From Aestuariimicrobium ganziense (GTDB lineage: Bacteria > Actinomycetota > Actinomycetes > Propionibacteriales > Propionibacteriaceae), in assembly GCF_015352975.1 (NCBI RefSeq), contig NZ_JACYIZ010000004.1, positions 358,463-422,462 of the forward strand: DNA of 64,000 nucleotides, read 5' to 3'. The notes beneath the pieces are model-generated. The model did no database searches. It was not told where the DNA came from and was given only the letters and a program-made list of their open reading frames with translations. Below are positions 34,405-45,286 of this stretch, piece after piece; within the stretch, counting starts at the first letter, position 1, and every line of letters starts with the position of its first letter. The translations under genes and the position numbers were made by a program.

Positions 34405-35859
34405 TCAGAGCTCGAGCCCGGGGTACAGCGGGTGCGCGTCCAGCATCTCGGCCGAGGCAGCCTTGACCCGATCAGCGACCCCATCACCCAGGGTGTACTT
34501 CGCCTTGCCCGGGGCACCGGTGGCCGTCACCGTGGGCGTCGTGTTCGAGAGCACGTCGACGATCAGGCCGGCGACAGCGTCGAAGTCGTCCGGACCGAAG
34601 CCGCGGCTGGTCAGCGCCGGGGTGCCCAGACGCACGCCGGAGGTGTACCAGGCGCCGTTGGGGTCGCGGGGCACCGAGTTGCGGTTGGTGACCACACCGG
34701 CGTCCAGCAGTGCCGACTCGGCCTGACGCCCGGTCAGCCCGTAGCCACTGACGTCGACCAGTACCAGGTGGTTGTCGGTACCACCGGTGACCAGGGTGGC
34801 GCCACGGCGCAGGAAGCCCTCGGCCAGCGCCTTCGCGTTGTCGGCCACGCGCTGCGCGTAGTCCTGGAACTCAGCGGTACGGGCCTCGGCCAGGGCCACC
34901 GCCTTGGCCGCCATCATGTGCGACAGCGGTCCGCCGAGCACCATCGGGCAGCCCCGGTCGACCGACGGCGCGTACTGAGAGGTCGCCAGCACCATGCCGC
35001 CGCGCGGCCCGCGCAGCGACTTGTGGGTGGTCGTGGTCACCACATGGGCGTGCGGCACCGGGTCCTCGTCCCCGGTGAAGACCTTGCCGGCGACCAGACC
35101 CGCGAAGTGCGCCATGTCGACCAGCAGGGTGGCACCGACCTCGTCGGCGATCTCACGCATGGTGGCGAAGTTGATCCGGCGCGGGTAGGCCGAGTAGCCG
35201 GCGATCAGGATCAGCGGCTTGAACTCGCGCGCCGCCTCACGCAGGACGTCGTAGTCGAGCAGTTGGGTCTCGGGATCGGTGCCGTAGGAGCGCTGGTGGA
35301 ACATCTTGCCCGAGATGTTGTGGCGGAAGCCGTGGGTGAGGTGGCCGCCGGCGTCCAGCGACATGCCCATCACCTTCTGCTCGCCGAAGGTGCGGCGCAG
35401 TTGCTCCCAGTCGTCTTCGGTGAGGTCGTTGACGGTCTTGGCCTGCAGTTGCTGCAGCGCCGGTGACTCGATCCGCTGGGCGAGGATCGCCCAGTAGGCG
35501 ACCAGATTGGCGTCGATGCCCGAGTGCGGCTGCACGTAGGCGTACTCGGCGCCGAACAGTTCACGGGCGTGCTCGGCGGCGACCGCTTCGACGGTGTCGA
35601 CGTTCTGGCAGCCGGCGTAGAACCGGTGCCCGACGGTGCCCTCGGCGTACTTGTCGCTGAACCAGGTGCCCATGGTGGCGAGCACCGGCAGCGAGGCGTA
35701 GTTCTCCGAGGCGATCAGCTTCAGCGACGAGCGCTGGTCGGCCAGTTCGGCCCTGGTGGCCTCGGCGATCCTGGGCTCGGTGCGCTCGACCACTGACAGG
35801 ATCGTGCGGTAGGCGGAGGCGAGTTCGGCGTTGGTGGCTTCGGGGTTCGTCACGGGCAC
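34405..35859 (-). CDS. glyA: Serine hydroxymethyltransferase
   Basis: PLP enzyme interconverting serine and glycine with transfer of a one-carbon unit to tetrahydrofolate. The PLP Lys is Lys280 in [16 protein letters not shown]. Other landmarks are [48 protein letters not shown] and the C-terminal [12 protein letters not shown]. The 484-residue product is about 60 longer than E. coli GlyA, with the extra residues concentrated at about 130-165 ([19 protein letters not shown] region). GTG 35859 or GTG 35853 is the start. sdaA lies about 10 kb away; there is no glycine-cleavage gene nearby. Confidence 0.93.
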   Translation of the reverse strand: MPVTNPEATNAELASAYRTILSVVERTEPRIAEATRAELADQRSSLKLIASENYASLPVLATMGTWFSDKYAEGTVGHRFYAGCQNVDTVEAVAAEHARELFGAEYAYVQPHSGIDANLVAYWAILAQRIESPALQQLQAKTVNDLTEDDWEQLRRTFGEQKVMGMSLDAGGHLTHGFRHNISGKMFHQRSYGTDPETQLLDYDVLREAAREFKPLILIAGYSAYPRRINFATMREIADEVGATLLVDMAHFAGLVAGKVFTGDEDPVPHAHVVTTTTHKSLRGPRGGMVLATSQYAPSVDRGCPMVLGGPLSHMMAAKAVALAEARTAEFQDYAQRVADNAKALAEGFLRRGATLVTGGTDNHLVLVDVSGYGLTGRQAESALLDAGVVTNRNSVPRDPNGAWYTSGVRLGTPALTSRGFGPDDFDAVAGLIVDVLSNTTPTVTATGAPGKAKYTLGDGVADRVKAASAEMLDAHPLYPGLEL

Positions 35860-35897
35860 AATGTATAGCCTGCACCCGGACTGCCTACGATGGAGCC

Positions 35898-37109
35898 ATG
35901 AACCAGACGACCCGACGTGCCCTGCTCGGAGCTGGGCTGGTGGCCGCCGGTTTGGTGGGCAAGGCCAAACTAGGCGACGACCCCACCGTTCCCACCACGC
36001 AGCCCCCGCAGTCGAGCGCCCCCCCCGGACCGAACACCGCCCCGCCCAGCAGCGAGGCCCCGTCCTCGCCCGAGACCCCACAGGAGCCGACCGCACCCAC
36101 CGGCTTCATCGCCTGGACGCAGCCGACGCAGCCGCAGCTTCGTCCCGCTGGACGCAACGCCGGCGAACCGATCCGCACCGCTCACCATGACTTCACCATC
36201 CCAGGCTTCGCCAGCGTCGACCGGTTGACCCTGACCGACGTGGCCAACCTCGAGGGCAACCAGGTTGCCATGCGCGCGCCAGCGGACAGCGAGTTCGTCT
36301 GCGTTCAACTCCGCGCGGGGCAACCGCCGTGGGGCAGCGACATCCGTTCCACGCTCGAGATCGTCGTCGGTCCCAAGCGCACCCGGCTCGACAAGCCATT
36401 CGGTGATTACTCGAAGACGGTCGGGGAGTGGACCCAACCTGACCGCGGCGTCGTGATCCTGGCCAAGAGGAACGAACCGGTCCAGTTGCGCATCGTCGAC
36501 GCGGGGAAGACAGCGCTCTACGACCTGCGCAAGGGAAAGCGAGCCACTGACGCCGGCACCAACGCCTTCAACGGTTTCCTGACCAGGGCAGAGGTCAGCG
36601 CCAAGCCCACGTCGGGTACGTGGTCACGCACCTTCCGCACCAACGACCGACGCTTCATCGCCGAGAGCGACACGCTACGCTTCGCGCTTGACGGCCAGTT
36701 CTCCACGACCCTGGTGCCGTGGACGCCCAGTGCCGGCTGGGCACCTGAGCGTCAACTCTGGTTGCAGATCCAGCTCACGCCGCAGTACCAGTACAGCGAG
36801 AAGCCCCAGCGACCTCTCAACCCCACCTGCACCATCGACCTGTCGAAGTCGTACGTGCTCACCCCCGACAGCGGTGTGAAGCGGACGGGCAAGACGTCGG
36901 TCGGCAAGGTCAAGGGTCAGGACTACGTGCTCTCCTACGACAAGCCAGTCACGGTCACGTGGTCGGTCCCGTCCTACATGAGGTCGGCCACGATCGTGGC
37001 CAACTTGGTCGTTTCAGATTTGGTGGTGCGCTACACCAATGGCACCGCATCGGCCGCTTTCACGCAGGCCCCGAAGGTGCCGACCTTCGCCATCACCATC
37101 ACCCGCTGA
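35898..37109 (+). CDS. Exported protein of unknown function with Pro-rich linker
   Basis: A 403-residue protein. The N-terminus ([18 protein letters not shown]) is a Tat-like leader. A Pro/Ser/Thr-rich linker (about 30-68) follows, then a beta-rich region of about 330 residues with no recognised motif. Halves of similar style ([16 protein letters not shown] and [16 protein letters not shown]) suggest two beta domains, possibly related. No lipobox Cys is present. The start ATG at 35898 is preceded by GGAG at short spacing. Function unknown. It is convergent with rlmB and separated from it by a hairpin. Confidence 0.72.
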   Translation: MNQTTRRALLGAGLVAAGLVGKAKLGDDPTVPTTQPPQSSAPPGPNTAPPSSEAPSSPETPQEPTAPTGFIAWTQPTQPQLRPAGRNAGEPIRTAHHDFTIPGFASVDRLTLTDVANLEGNQVAMRAPADSEFVCVQLRAGQPPWGSDIRSTLEIVVGPKRTRLDKPFGDYSKTVGEWTQPDRGVVILAKRNEPVQLRIVDAGKTALYDLRKGKRATDAGTNAFNGFLTRAEVSAKPTSGTWSRTFRTNDRRFIAESDTLRFALDGQFSTTLVPWTPSAGWAPERQLWLQIQLTPQYQYSEKPQRPLNPTCTIDLSKSYVLTPDSGVKRTGKTSVGKVKGQDYVLSYDKPVTVTWSVPSYMRSATIVANLVVSDLVVRYTNGTASAAFTQAPKVPTFAITITR

Positions 37110-37111
37110 GT

Positions 37112-37138
37112 CGTGGCGGGGGATGACCCGCTGCCACG
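37112..37138. terminator. Hairpin between the exported protein gene and rlmB
   Basis: CGTGGC plus GGG (37112-37120) pairs with CCCG plus GCCACG (37127-37138) with a small bulge. It lies directly after the stop codon of the exported-protein gene. Confidence 0.55.
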
Positions 37139-37151
37139 GAACGCCGGTGGG

Positions 37152-38099
37152 TCAGGCGGTGCCGCGGCAGCGGTTGACCTCATAGAGGGCGATCGCTGCT
37201 GCCACCGATGCGTTGAGGCTCTCGACCTCGCTGGCGATCGGGATGCGGGCCAGGTGGTCACAGTGCTCGCGCACCAACCTGGCCAGGCCTTCGCCCTCTG
37301 AGCCGACCACCAGCACCAGCGGGCCGTCGACCCCTGGGATGCCCGCGATGTCGGTCTCTCCCTCACCGGCCAGGCCGGCGATCGTGAACCCGGCCTTCGA
37401 CGCCTGCTCGAGGAAGCGGTTGAGGTTGCCGACCTGGGCCACCGGAAGCCGGGCAGCCGCGCCCGCCGAGGTCTTCCACGCCGCTGCGGTCATCGACGCA
37501 CTCCGCCGTGACGGAATCACCACTCCATCAGCCCCGAAGGCCGCGGCCGAGCGAATGATTGCGCCCAGGTTGCGCGGGTCGGTGATCTGGTCGAGGGCCA
37601 CGATCAGCCCTGCCGTCTGCGACGTGGCCGCAGCACCGAGCAGGTCCTGCGGGTCGTCGTACTCGAACGGGGGGATCTGCAGCGCGACCCCTTGGTGCAC
37701 CAGGCCGCCGGTGAGCCGGTCGAGTTCAACCCGGGTCACCTGCATCAACGGGATCGACAACTCGGCACACCGGGTGAGGATGTCGCGCAGCCGGTTGTCG
37801 CGCTCGGCGCCCTCGGCCAGGTAGGCGTGCCGCACCGGCAGACCGGCCTCCAAGGCCTCGAGCACCGGGTTGCGGCCGATGATCCACTCGTTGGTGCTGC
37901 CCGGACGGGTCGTCCTGGGACGACGCGCCTGCTGCCGCTCGGCGGCCTTCTTGGCCTGGTGGGCCTTGTGGTAGACGCGGTCCTCGGCCTTGGGGGTGGG
38001 GCCCTTGCCCTCGAGTGAGCGGCGGATCCGCCCGCCGGAGCCGGCGGTGCGGCCCTTGCCCTTGGTGGTGGCGCCGCGACGCTGGGAGTTGCCTGCCAT
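37152..38099 (-). CDS. rlmB: 23S rRNA (guanosine-2'-O-)-methyltransferase RlmB
   Basis: A 315-residue SPOUT methyltransferase that modifies G2251 in the 23S rRNA P-loop in E. coli. A basic N-terminal extension of about 70 residues precedes the SpoU substrate-binding domain (IIGRNPVLEALEAGLPVRHAYL). The catalytic domain has DQITDPRNLGAIIRSAAAFGADGV (knot start), VVGSEGEGLARL and ASEVESLNASVAAAIALYE. The start ATG overlaps the cysS stop by 1 bp (TGATG), so the two are coupled; cysS-rlmB order is also found in mycobacteria. Confidence 0.93.
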   Translation of the reverse strand: MAGNSQRRGATTKGKGRTAGSGGRIRRSLEGKGPTPKAEDRVYHKAHQAKKAAERQQARRPRTTRPGSTNEWIIGRNPVLEALEAGLPVRHAYLAEGAERDNRLRDILTRCAELSIPLMQVTRVELDRLTGGLVHQGVALQIPPFEYDDPQDLLGAAATSQTAGLIVALDQITDPRNLGAIIRSAAAFGADGVVIPSRRSASMTAAAWKTSAGAAARLPVAQVGNLNRFLEQASKAGFTIAGLAGEGETDIAGIPGVDGPLVLVVGSEGEGLARLVREHCDHLARIPIASEVESLNASVAAAIALYEVNRCRGTA

Positions 38100-39550
38100 C
38101 AGCTGTCCCCGTTCCGGGTCGGTGTGGTGGTGGCCAGCGTCCAGCGCGGGCCCTGTGGGGTGTCCTCGACAGCCAGCCCGAGCCGGCCCAGCGAGTCACG
38201 GATCGCGTCCGCGGTCGCCCAGTCCTTGCGGGCACGGGCGTCGTTTCGCTGCTTGAGCAGTTCGGCGACCAGCCCGTCGACCACCTCGGTCAGGTCGGTG
38301 GACGAACCGGTCGAGGCACGCCATTCGTCGGCATGCGGGTCGAGACCGAGTACTGACAGCATCGCCCTGACCTGGCCCAGCATGCGGACGACCTGCTCGT
38401 CGTCACCGCGGTCGAGGGCCTGGTTGCCCTCGCGGATCGCCCCGAACAGCACGGCGAATGCTGCGGGCGTCGACAGGTCGTCGTCCATGGCCTCGACGAA
38501 CGCAGCCGGCAGGTCGCTGCTGACCACCTGACCGGTCTCCGACATCCCGACCAGAGACTCGGCGCGGTCGAGGAAGGAGTCGATCCGGGCCAACTGGGCG
38601 GTGGCCTCGTCCAACGACGTGGATGACCACTCGATCGTGCTGCGGTAGTGCGGGGCGGCCAGGTAGAGCCGCACCGCCCGCGGCGGGTGGGTCTTGGTGA
38701 CCTCGCTGACCAAGGCACCGTTCGACAGCGACTTGCTCATCTTCTCGCCGGCCGCGGTGACGAACGCGTTGTGCATCCAGTGACGGGCGAACCCTCGTCC
38801 CGCTGCCGCCGACTGGGCAAGCTCGTTCTCGTGGTGGGGGAAGCGCAGGTCGATGCCCCCGCCGTGGATGTCGAACTCGTCGCCCAAGTACTTGCCGGCC
38901 ATCGCCGAGCACTCCAGGTGCCAGCCCGGACGACCGCGGCCCCATGGCGAGGGCCAACTGGCGGTGGCCGGCTCACTGGGCTTGTGGCCCTTCCACAGCG
39001 CGAAGTCGCGGGGGTCACGCTTGCCGCGCGGATCGGCGTCCTCGGCGGGCTCCATGTCGTCGATCCGCTGGTGCGACAACTGCCCGTAGTCAGGCCACGA
39101 GACCACGTCGAAGTAGACGTCGCCCGAGCCGTCCTCGGCGGGGTAGGCGTGCCCGCGCTCGATCAGCTCGCCGATCAGTTCCAGCATCTCGGGCACGTGC
39201 CCGGTGGCGCGCGGCTCGTAGGTGGGTGGCAGGCAGCCCAGGGCGGCGTAGGCCTCGTGCAGTTCACGCTCGAAGCGGTAGGCCAGGGCGTACCAGGGCA
39301 TGCCCAGCTCGACCGACCGGTTGAGGATCTTGTCGTCGATGTCGGTGACGTTGGCGACCACGCTCACCTGGTAGCCGCTGGCGGTCAGCCAGCGTCGCAG
39401 CACGTCGAAGACGACTTCCTTGCGGATGTGGCCCAAGTGCGGGGAGGCCTGCACGGTGAGCCCACAGTGGTAGATCGAAACCTGTCCGGGTACCAGGGGG
39501 ACGAAGTCGCGCACCTGCCGGGTGGCGGTGTCGTACAGGCGGAAGCTCAC
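38099..39550 (-). CDS. cysS: Cysteinyl-tRNA synthetase
   Basis: Attaches cysteine to tRNA-Cys. The 483-residue class I enzyme has the zinc/Cys-binding [15 protein letters not shown] segment, in which the HIGH motif reads HLGH, and the [11 protein letters not shown] (KMSKS) loop. A second conserved patch, [15 protein letters not shown], supplies the catalytic-site cysteine and [17 protein letters not shown]. The start ATG at 39550 follows the DUF4032 gene by 18 bp on the same strand. It is not MshC, which lacks the C-terminal anticodon region seen here. Confidence 0.94.
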   Translation of the reverse strand: MSFRLYDTATRQVRDFVPLVPGQVSIYHCGLTVQASPHLGHIRKEVVFDVLRRWLTASGYQVSVVANVTDIDDKILNRSVELGMPWYALAYRFERELHEAYAALGCLPPTYEPRATGHVPEMLELIGELIERGHAYPAEDGSGDVYFDVVSWPDYGQLSHQRIDDMEPAEDADPRGKRDPRDFALWKGHKPSEPATASWPSPWGRGRPGWHLECSAMAGKYLGDEFDIHGGGIDLRFPHHENELAQSAAAGRGFARHWMHNAFVTAAGEKMSKSLSNGALVSEVTKTHPPRAVRLYLAAPHYRSTIEWSSTSLDEATAQLARIDSFLDRAESLVGMSETGQVVSSDLPAAFVEAMDDDLSTPAAFAVLFGAIREGNQALDRGDDEQVVRMLGQVRAMLSVLGLDPHADEWRASTGSSTDLTEVVDGLVAELLKQRNDARARKDWATADAIRDSLGRLGLAVEDTPQGPRWTLATTTPTRNGDS

Positions 39551-39568
39551 CTGCGCCAGTCTAGGGGG

Positions 39569-40972
39569 TCAGTCCTGGTCGGCCTGCCTGGCCCGGAGGG
39601 CTGCGATGTCGAGCATGCCCGCGGTGCGCAGGTCGACCTGCTCGGCGGCAGCCTCCCACGGGTCGATCTCGTCCTCGTCGTCGGCCTCGTCGGGGTCGAT
39701 GAAGCCGTGCGAAGGGTCGTAAGGGTTGCGCAACTGCCCGGCAGTGTTGCCCTGGCTGACCTGCACCATCGACTCGGTACTCATCGCCTCGTCCGGCAGG
39801 TTGCGCAGCACCGAGTCGACGTAGCTGCGGGCTGCCTCGGCCAGCGGCACGTCGCGATTCTCCTGCTGCGAGCGGAACCAGCGGTGGTCGAGCACCTCGT
39901 GGAAGAACTGGGCCAACTCGCGCTTGCCGCGCAGGTCGGGCGGGATCTGGGCGACCACCGGCTCGAAGTTGGCGTTGAGCCACTGGTGGGCGACCACGGC
40001 CTCGTTGACGTGGCCCTGGTTGGTCCAGGCCCGATAGGTGTCGAGGTCGTTGAGCAGGCGTCGAGCCTGGTTCTCCTCGGTGTCGAGGCCAGTCAGCCGC
40101 ATCAGCCGGCGCGAGTGGTGGCCGGCGTCGACCACCTTGGGCTGAATCAGCACCCGATCACCGGTGCTGGTGGTGGTCACCTCGAGTTCGGCCACGTCGA
40201 AGCCCAGGGCATTCAGTCGCCGGACCCGTGACTCGATCCGGTCGAGTTCGCCGCCGCTGAACTCCTCGACCCCGGTCAATTCGGCCCACAGTTCGCGGTA
40301 GCGGGTGTCGATGGCGTCGACCAGGGTGAGCGGGTCGAGCGACTCGTCCAGCAGGCCACCGGCCTCGAGGTCACAGAACTCGCCGAAGATGTTGGTGCGC
40401 AGGATGACCATGTCGTGCTCGCGCTGGCCGGCAGTCAGTTCGTCGTGCAGTTCACCGGTCTCGGCGTCGACCAGATAGGCCGAGAACGCGCCCGCGTCAC
40501 GCAGGAACAGCACGTTCGACAGCGACACGTCGCCCCACATGAAACCCAGCAGGTGCAGCTTGGCCAGCAGGACGACCAGCGCATCGATCAGCCGCATCAC
40601 CGTGTCGTGGCGCACACCGGAGTGGAACAGCGAACGGTAGGGCAGCGAGAACTGCAGGTGCTTGGTGATCAGCACCGGGTCGAGGGCGGTGCCGTCGGCG
40701 GCGGTGCGGCCGGTTACCACAGCGACCGGCTCCACGCAGGGGGCGTCCAGTCGGGTCAGGTCGTGCAGCAACCGGTATTCGTGGATCGCCAGGTGTTCGA
40801 TGACCTCCTTGGCCGCGTACACCTCGTGGCCGACCCTGATGAACCGGACGACGTGGCGCGAGATGCCGCGGGGCAGTGCCACCAGGTGCTCGGTGGGCCA
40901 CTCGGCCAGCGGGGTGCCCCACGGCAAGGGGATCAGCCGTTGGTCGGGCTTGGCGGACAGGAACCGGGGCAC
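39569..40972 (-). CDS. DUF4032 domain-containing protein
   Basis: A 467-residue cytoplasmic protein of an actinobacterial family. The N-terminal half resembles a kinase-like lobe: EVYAAKEVIEHLAIHEYRLL, MWGDVSLSNVLFL (like an APH catalytic loop, with Asp and Asn) and YLVDAETGELHDEL (like the metal-binding Asp). The C-terminal half carries DUF4032 proper. The terminal 60 residues are acidic. Function is unknown; an atypical kinase is plausible from the motifs. GTG 40972 is the start. It lies at the head of a DUF4032-cysS-rlmB operon. Confidence 0.82.
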   Translation of the reverse strand: MPRFLSAKPDQRLIPLPWGTPLAEWPTEHLVALPRGISRHVVRFIRVGHEVYAAKEVIEHLAIHEYRLLHDLTRLDAPCVEPVAVVTGRTAADGTALDPVLITKHLQFSLPYRSLFHSGVRHDTVMRLIDALVVLLAKLHLLGFMWGDVSLSNVLFLRDAGAFSAYLVDAETGELHDELTAGQREHDMVILRTNIFGEFCDLEAGGLLDESLDPLTLVDAIDTRYRELWAELTGVEEFSGGELDRIESRVRRLNALGFDVAELEVTTTSTGDRVLIQPKVVDAGHHSRRLMRLTGLDTEENQARRLLNDLDTYRAWTNQGHVNEAVVAHQWLNANFEPVVAQIPPDLRGKRELAQFFHEVLDHRWFRSQQENRDVPLAEAARSYVDSVLRNLPDEAMSTESMVQVSQGNTAGQLRNPYDPSHGFIDPDEADDEDEIDPWEAAAEQVDLRTAGMLDIAALRARQADQD

Positions 40973-40997
40973 CGGCTCATTGTGGCACGCGGCCCTG

Positions 40998-42170
40998 TCA
41001 GGCCGGGAGGGTTCGGGCCCGGTCGAGCCCGGCCCGCAGGTCGGCGACCAGGTCGTCGGCTCCCTCGATGCCGATCGACAGCCGCAGCAGCCCGGGGGTG
41101 ATCCCGGCGGCGTCCTGCACGTGCGGAGGCATCGAGGCATGGGTCATCAACCCGGGGTGGCAGATCAGTGACTCCACCCCGCCCAGCGACTCGGCCAGGT
41201 CGATGCAGCGCAGGCCGTCGACCAGTCGAGCCGCCGCGTCGAGCGAACCGACGTCGAAACTGAGCACCGACCCGAAGCCGGGGTGGTTGACCGTCTTCGC
41301 CGCGGGGTGGCTGCGCAGCAGGTCGACCACGGCGGCGGCGTTCTCGGCATGCACCCTCAGCCGCGCGTCCAGGGTGCGCAGCCCGCGCAGCGCCAGCCAG
41401 GAGTCGAACGGGCTGGCCGTCAGGCCGAGGGTGTTGGCCCAAGTCCGCACCTGCTCGTCCAGGTCGGTGGTGGACGAGATCACCGCGCCGCCGAGCACGT
41501 CGGAGTGGCCGTTGATGAACTTGGTGGTCGAGTGCAGCACCAGGTCGGCGCCGAGCGCGAGCGGCGTCTGCAGCAGCGGTGAACAGAAGGTGTTGTCGAC
41601 CAGGCTGAGCGCCCCGGCCTCGCGAGCCAACCCGGTCACCGCCTCGATGTCGGTCAATCGCAGCAGCGGGTTCGAGGGGCTCTCGATCCAGACCAGGTCG
41701 GCCGGCGTCGACAGCGCTTCACGGGCAGCAGCCAGGTCAGTCAGGTCGACGTACTCGACGACGATCCGGCCCTGCTCGTGCAGCCGGGTGAACAGCCGCC
41801 AGCAGCCGCCGTACAGGTCGTGGGGGGCGACGACTCGTCCGCCGTTGGGCACCAGCGCGTTGACCACGAGGGTGGCGGCGGCCATGCCCGAGGTGACGAC
41901 CACGCAACCGGCTCCGCCCTCGAGCGTGGCCAGGGCCTCGCCGAACAGGTCGCGGGTCGGGTTGGCGGTGCGGGCGTAGTCGAAGTCACCGGCCTTGGTG
42001 TCGAGGCTCGAGAACCGGTAGTTGGTCGAGGGGTACCACGGCGGGACGATGGCGTGGTGGCCACGGTCGGTGCCCAGGCCGTGCCGGATGCCCCGGGTCA
42101 GCCGGCTGAGCGGTGGCAACCCGATGGGGGGCAGGTCGGAGGGCTGGTCGCCGTGGCCGTGCTCAGTCAT
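40998..42170 (-). CDS. metB: Cystathionine gamma-synthase/lyase-type PLP enzyme
   Basis: A 390-residue Cys/Met-metabolism PLP enzyme, most like cystathionine gamma-synthase, which condenses an acyl-homoserine with cysteine. The PLP Lys is in LVLHSTTKFINGHSDVLGG. YARTANPTRDLFGEAL near the N-terminus and VWIESPSNPLLRLTD are family signatures. Cystathionine gamma-lyase and O-acetylhomoserine sulfhydrylase share these motifs, so the exact reaction is not certain. The next gene on the same strand, DUF4032, begins 26 bp downstream. Confidence 0.85.
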   Translation of the reverse strand: MTEHGHGDQPSDLPPIGLPPLSRLTRGIRHGLGTDRGHHAIVPPWYPSTNYRFSSLDTKAGDFDYARTANPTRDLFGEALATLEGGAGCVVVTSGMAAATLVVNALVPNGGRVVAPHDLYGGCWRLFTRLHEQGRIVVEYVDLTDLAAAREALSTPADLVWIESPSNPLLRLTDIEAVTGLAREAGALSLVDNTFCSPLLQTPLALGADLVLHSTTKFINGHSDVLGGAVISSTTDLDEQVRTWANTLGLTASPFDSWLALRGLRTLDARLRVHAENAAAVVDLLRSHPAAKTVNHPGFGSVLSFDVGSLDAAARLVDGLRCIDLAESLGGVESLICHPGLMTHASMPPHVQDAAGITPGLLRLSIGIEGADDLVADLRAGLDRARTLPA

Positions 42171-42222
42171 GCGGGTCAACCTACCCGCCGACCGCACCAC
42201 CGGGGTGGCTAGTGTCTGAGGC

Positions 42223-42753
42223 GTGAACGACTTGCTGCTGAGGCCGTGGACCATCGACGACGCTCCCGCACTCTTCCGGCTGTCGCGCAGCGCTCCCGAC
42301 CTGGTCAGGCAGTTGCCGCCGTTGGACGACCTGGCGGCCTGCCGGGCGCTGATCGAGCGGTTCGCGCAACCAGGTGGACGAGCGTTCGCACTGACCGAGA
42401 ACGGGGTGCCGATCGGCAACGTGGGCATCAGTGACGCACTCAACGCCCACCGCAACGGCTGGTTCCACTACTGGATGGGCGCCGAGACCCGAGGACGAGG
42501 ACTGGCCTCGCGGGCGGCCGCCACGGTGGCGACCTGGGCGCTGGACGAGGGCGGGCTGTTCCGGCTCGAGCTGGGTCACCGGGTCGAGAACCTCGCCTCC
42601 GGTCGGGTCGCCGAGAGGGCCGGTTTCATCGCCGAGGGCATCGAGCGCGCCAAGTTGTTGTACGACGGGGTGCGCCACGACGTGCGGACGATGAGTCGGC
42701 TGGCCACCGACCCGGTGCCCGGCCTGCAGCCGATCAGGCTCGTCCTGGAGTGA
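42223..42753 (+). CDS. GNAT N-acetyltransferase (RimJ/RimL type)
   Basis: A 176-residue acetyltransferase. RPWTIDDAPALFRL, the acetyl-CoA loop AETRGRGLASRAAATVATWA and RLELGHRVENLASGRVAERAG are typical of the RimJ/RimL branch, which acetylates protein N-termini or small amines. GTG 42223 is the start. It is divergent from metB (52 bp between start codons) and its end overlaps the convergent exporter gene by 20 bp. Confidence 0.85.
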   Translation: MNDLLLRPWTIDDAPALFRLSRSAPDLVRQLPPLDDLAACRALIERFAQPGGRAFALTENGVPIGNVGISDALNAHRNGWFHYWMGAETRGRGLASRAAATVATWALDEGGLFRLELGHRVENLASGRVAERAGFIAEGIERAKLLYDGVRHDVRTMSRLATDPVPGLQPIRLVLE

Positions 42754-43993
42754 GCCCGGCTCGTCCGCCGCGCGCGATGCCGAGGTAGGCGACCCAGGCC
42801 ATGGCCATGCCCGAGATCATCACCCCCCCCATGGGCGCGGCCGTGGTGGATCCTCCGGCGCTGGCCAGCGGGGCCGAGATCGAACTGGCCATGGCCTGCA
42901 CGACCCCGAGCATCGCCGAGGCCGAGCCGGCGATGTGCACCGCCTGAGACGACGCCAGCGCACCCGCGTTGCCGAAGACGAAGGCCTGCACGGCCATCAT
43001 CACCAGGAAGCAGATCGCGGTCCACACCAACGGGGTGTCGAACAGGAACACCCCGATGGTGAGGCCGATCACGGCCAGGCTCGACATCGACATGCCGAGG
43101 GTGATCAGCCGGTGCTGCCCGTAGCGGGTGACGATCCGGGCGTTGAGCAGGCTGAGCAGCACCTGGCTGAAGGCGGTGGCGGCGAAGAACACCGCGAACG
43201 ACATCGGCCGCATGCCCTTCATCGACTGCAGCACGTAACTGGAGTTGGAGATGTAGGCGAACATCGCGAAGCCCGAGAACGCGTTGGTGAGCATGTAGCC
43301 GATGAACGGCCTGATGCGCACGAGTTCGGCCCAGTCGCGGACGAAGGTGCGCACCCCGCCGCCATGGCGGTGCTCGGCGGGCAGCGACTCGGGGATGATG
43401 AAGGCTGCCGTGGCGGTCATCAGCAGGCCCAGCAGCACCAGCACGCCGAAGACGGTGCGCCAGGTGCCACCCAGGGTGAGCACGGCACCGCCGGTGACCG
43501 GGGCGATCATCGGGGCCAGGCCGCCGATGGCCATCATCACCGACATCAACCGGGCGAGTTGGTCACCCGAGGTGATGTCGACGATCACCGCGCGGGCAAC
43601 CACGGCGGCGATGCCGCCGCCGAAACCCGACAGCAGGCGGGCTGCGATCAGGGTGCCGATGCTCGGGGCCACCACACAGCCGATCGCGCCCAGCGTGCAC
43701 AGGATGCCGCCGACCACCATCGGCGCACGGCGTCCGCGCTGGTCAGAGACAGGTCCACCGACCAACTGTCCCAGTGCCATGCCGATGAAGAATGCGGTCA
43801 GCGTCAACCCAACCGCGGCGGCGGTGGTGTCGAGGTCGGCCACCACCCGGGGCAGGGCGGGGGTGTACATGTCGGTGGCGAACGGCGGCAGGGCGCTCTG
43901 CAGCGCCAGCGACCCGATCAAGGCGGCGGTGAGCGGGACGACCGTGCGTGCGGGTCGGCTGGCTCTGGCCCCGGCAACGCCCGAAGGCCCCAC
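42734..43993 (-). CDS. MFS drug exporter, Bcr/CflA family
   Basis: A 419-residue, 12-helix proton-coupled exporter. LPPFATDMYTPALPRVVADLD at the first helix matches the Bcr/CflA signature, and GGPVSDQRGRRAPMVVGG between helices 2 and 3 is the MFS motif A. Helices 4-5 carry LSGFGGGIAAVVARAV. Substrates of relatives include bicyclomycin and chloramphenicol; none can be assigned here. The only usable start upstream of the first helix is GTG 43993, which lies inside the hairpin at 43981-44014. Confidence 0.87.
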   Translation of the reverse strand: MGPSGVAGARASRPARTVVPLTAALIGSLALQSALPPFATDMYTPALPRVVADLDTTAAAVGLTLTAFFIGMALGQLVGGPVSDQRGRRAPMVVGGILCTLGAIGCVVAPSIGTLIAARLLSGFGGGIAAVVARAVIVDITSGDQLARLMSVMMAIGGLAPMIAPVTGGAVLTLGGTWRTVFGVLVLLGLLMTATAAFIIPESLPAEHRHGGGVRTFVRDWAELVRIRPFIGYMLTNAFSGFAMFAYISNSSYVLQSMKGMRPMSFAVFFAATAFSQVLLSLLNARIVTRYGQHRLITLGMSMSSLAVIGLTIGVFLFDTPLVWTAICFLVMMAVQAFVFGNAGALASSQAVHIAGSASAMLGVVQAMASSISAPLASAGGSTTAAPMGGVMISGMAMAWVAYLGIARGGRAGLTPGRA

Positions 43994-44014
43994 CGGTGAC
44001 GGTGGGGCCTTCGG
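43981..44014 (-). terminator. 14-bp perfect hairpin after the ABC ATPase gene, overlapping the exporter start
   Basis: CCGAAGGCCCCACC (43981-43994) pairs perfectly with GGTGGGGCCTTCGG (44001-44014) around GGTGAC. It lies 20 bp after the ABC ATPase stop and is the obvious terminator, though it has no T-tract. The GTG start of the exporter falls in its stem. Confidence 0.8.
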
Positions 44015-44034
44015 GTCGAGATGTGGTTGAGCGA

Positions 44035-45123
<1,089 letters not shown>

Positions 45124-45286
45124 GCCATGTCCTTTCCACGGGCAGGTACGTGCCCGACGATCCGAGTGGAAGCGCTCCCGAGGGTGCGACTTCATGAGGT
45201 GGCCTCGTGGCTCGAGGCACACCGTGAGTCTGTCACACGGATGGATGATCGTGGGGGATGCCCACAGGATTGTTCGGCGCGGGCCC

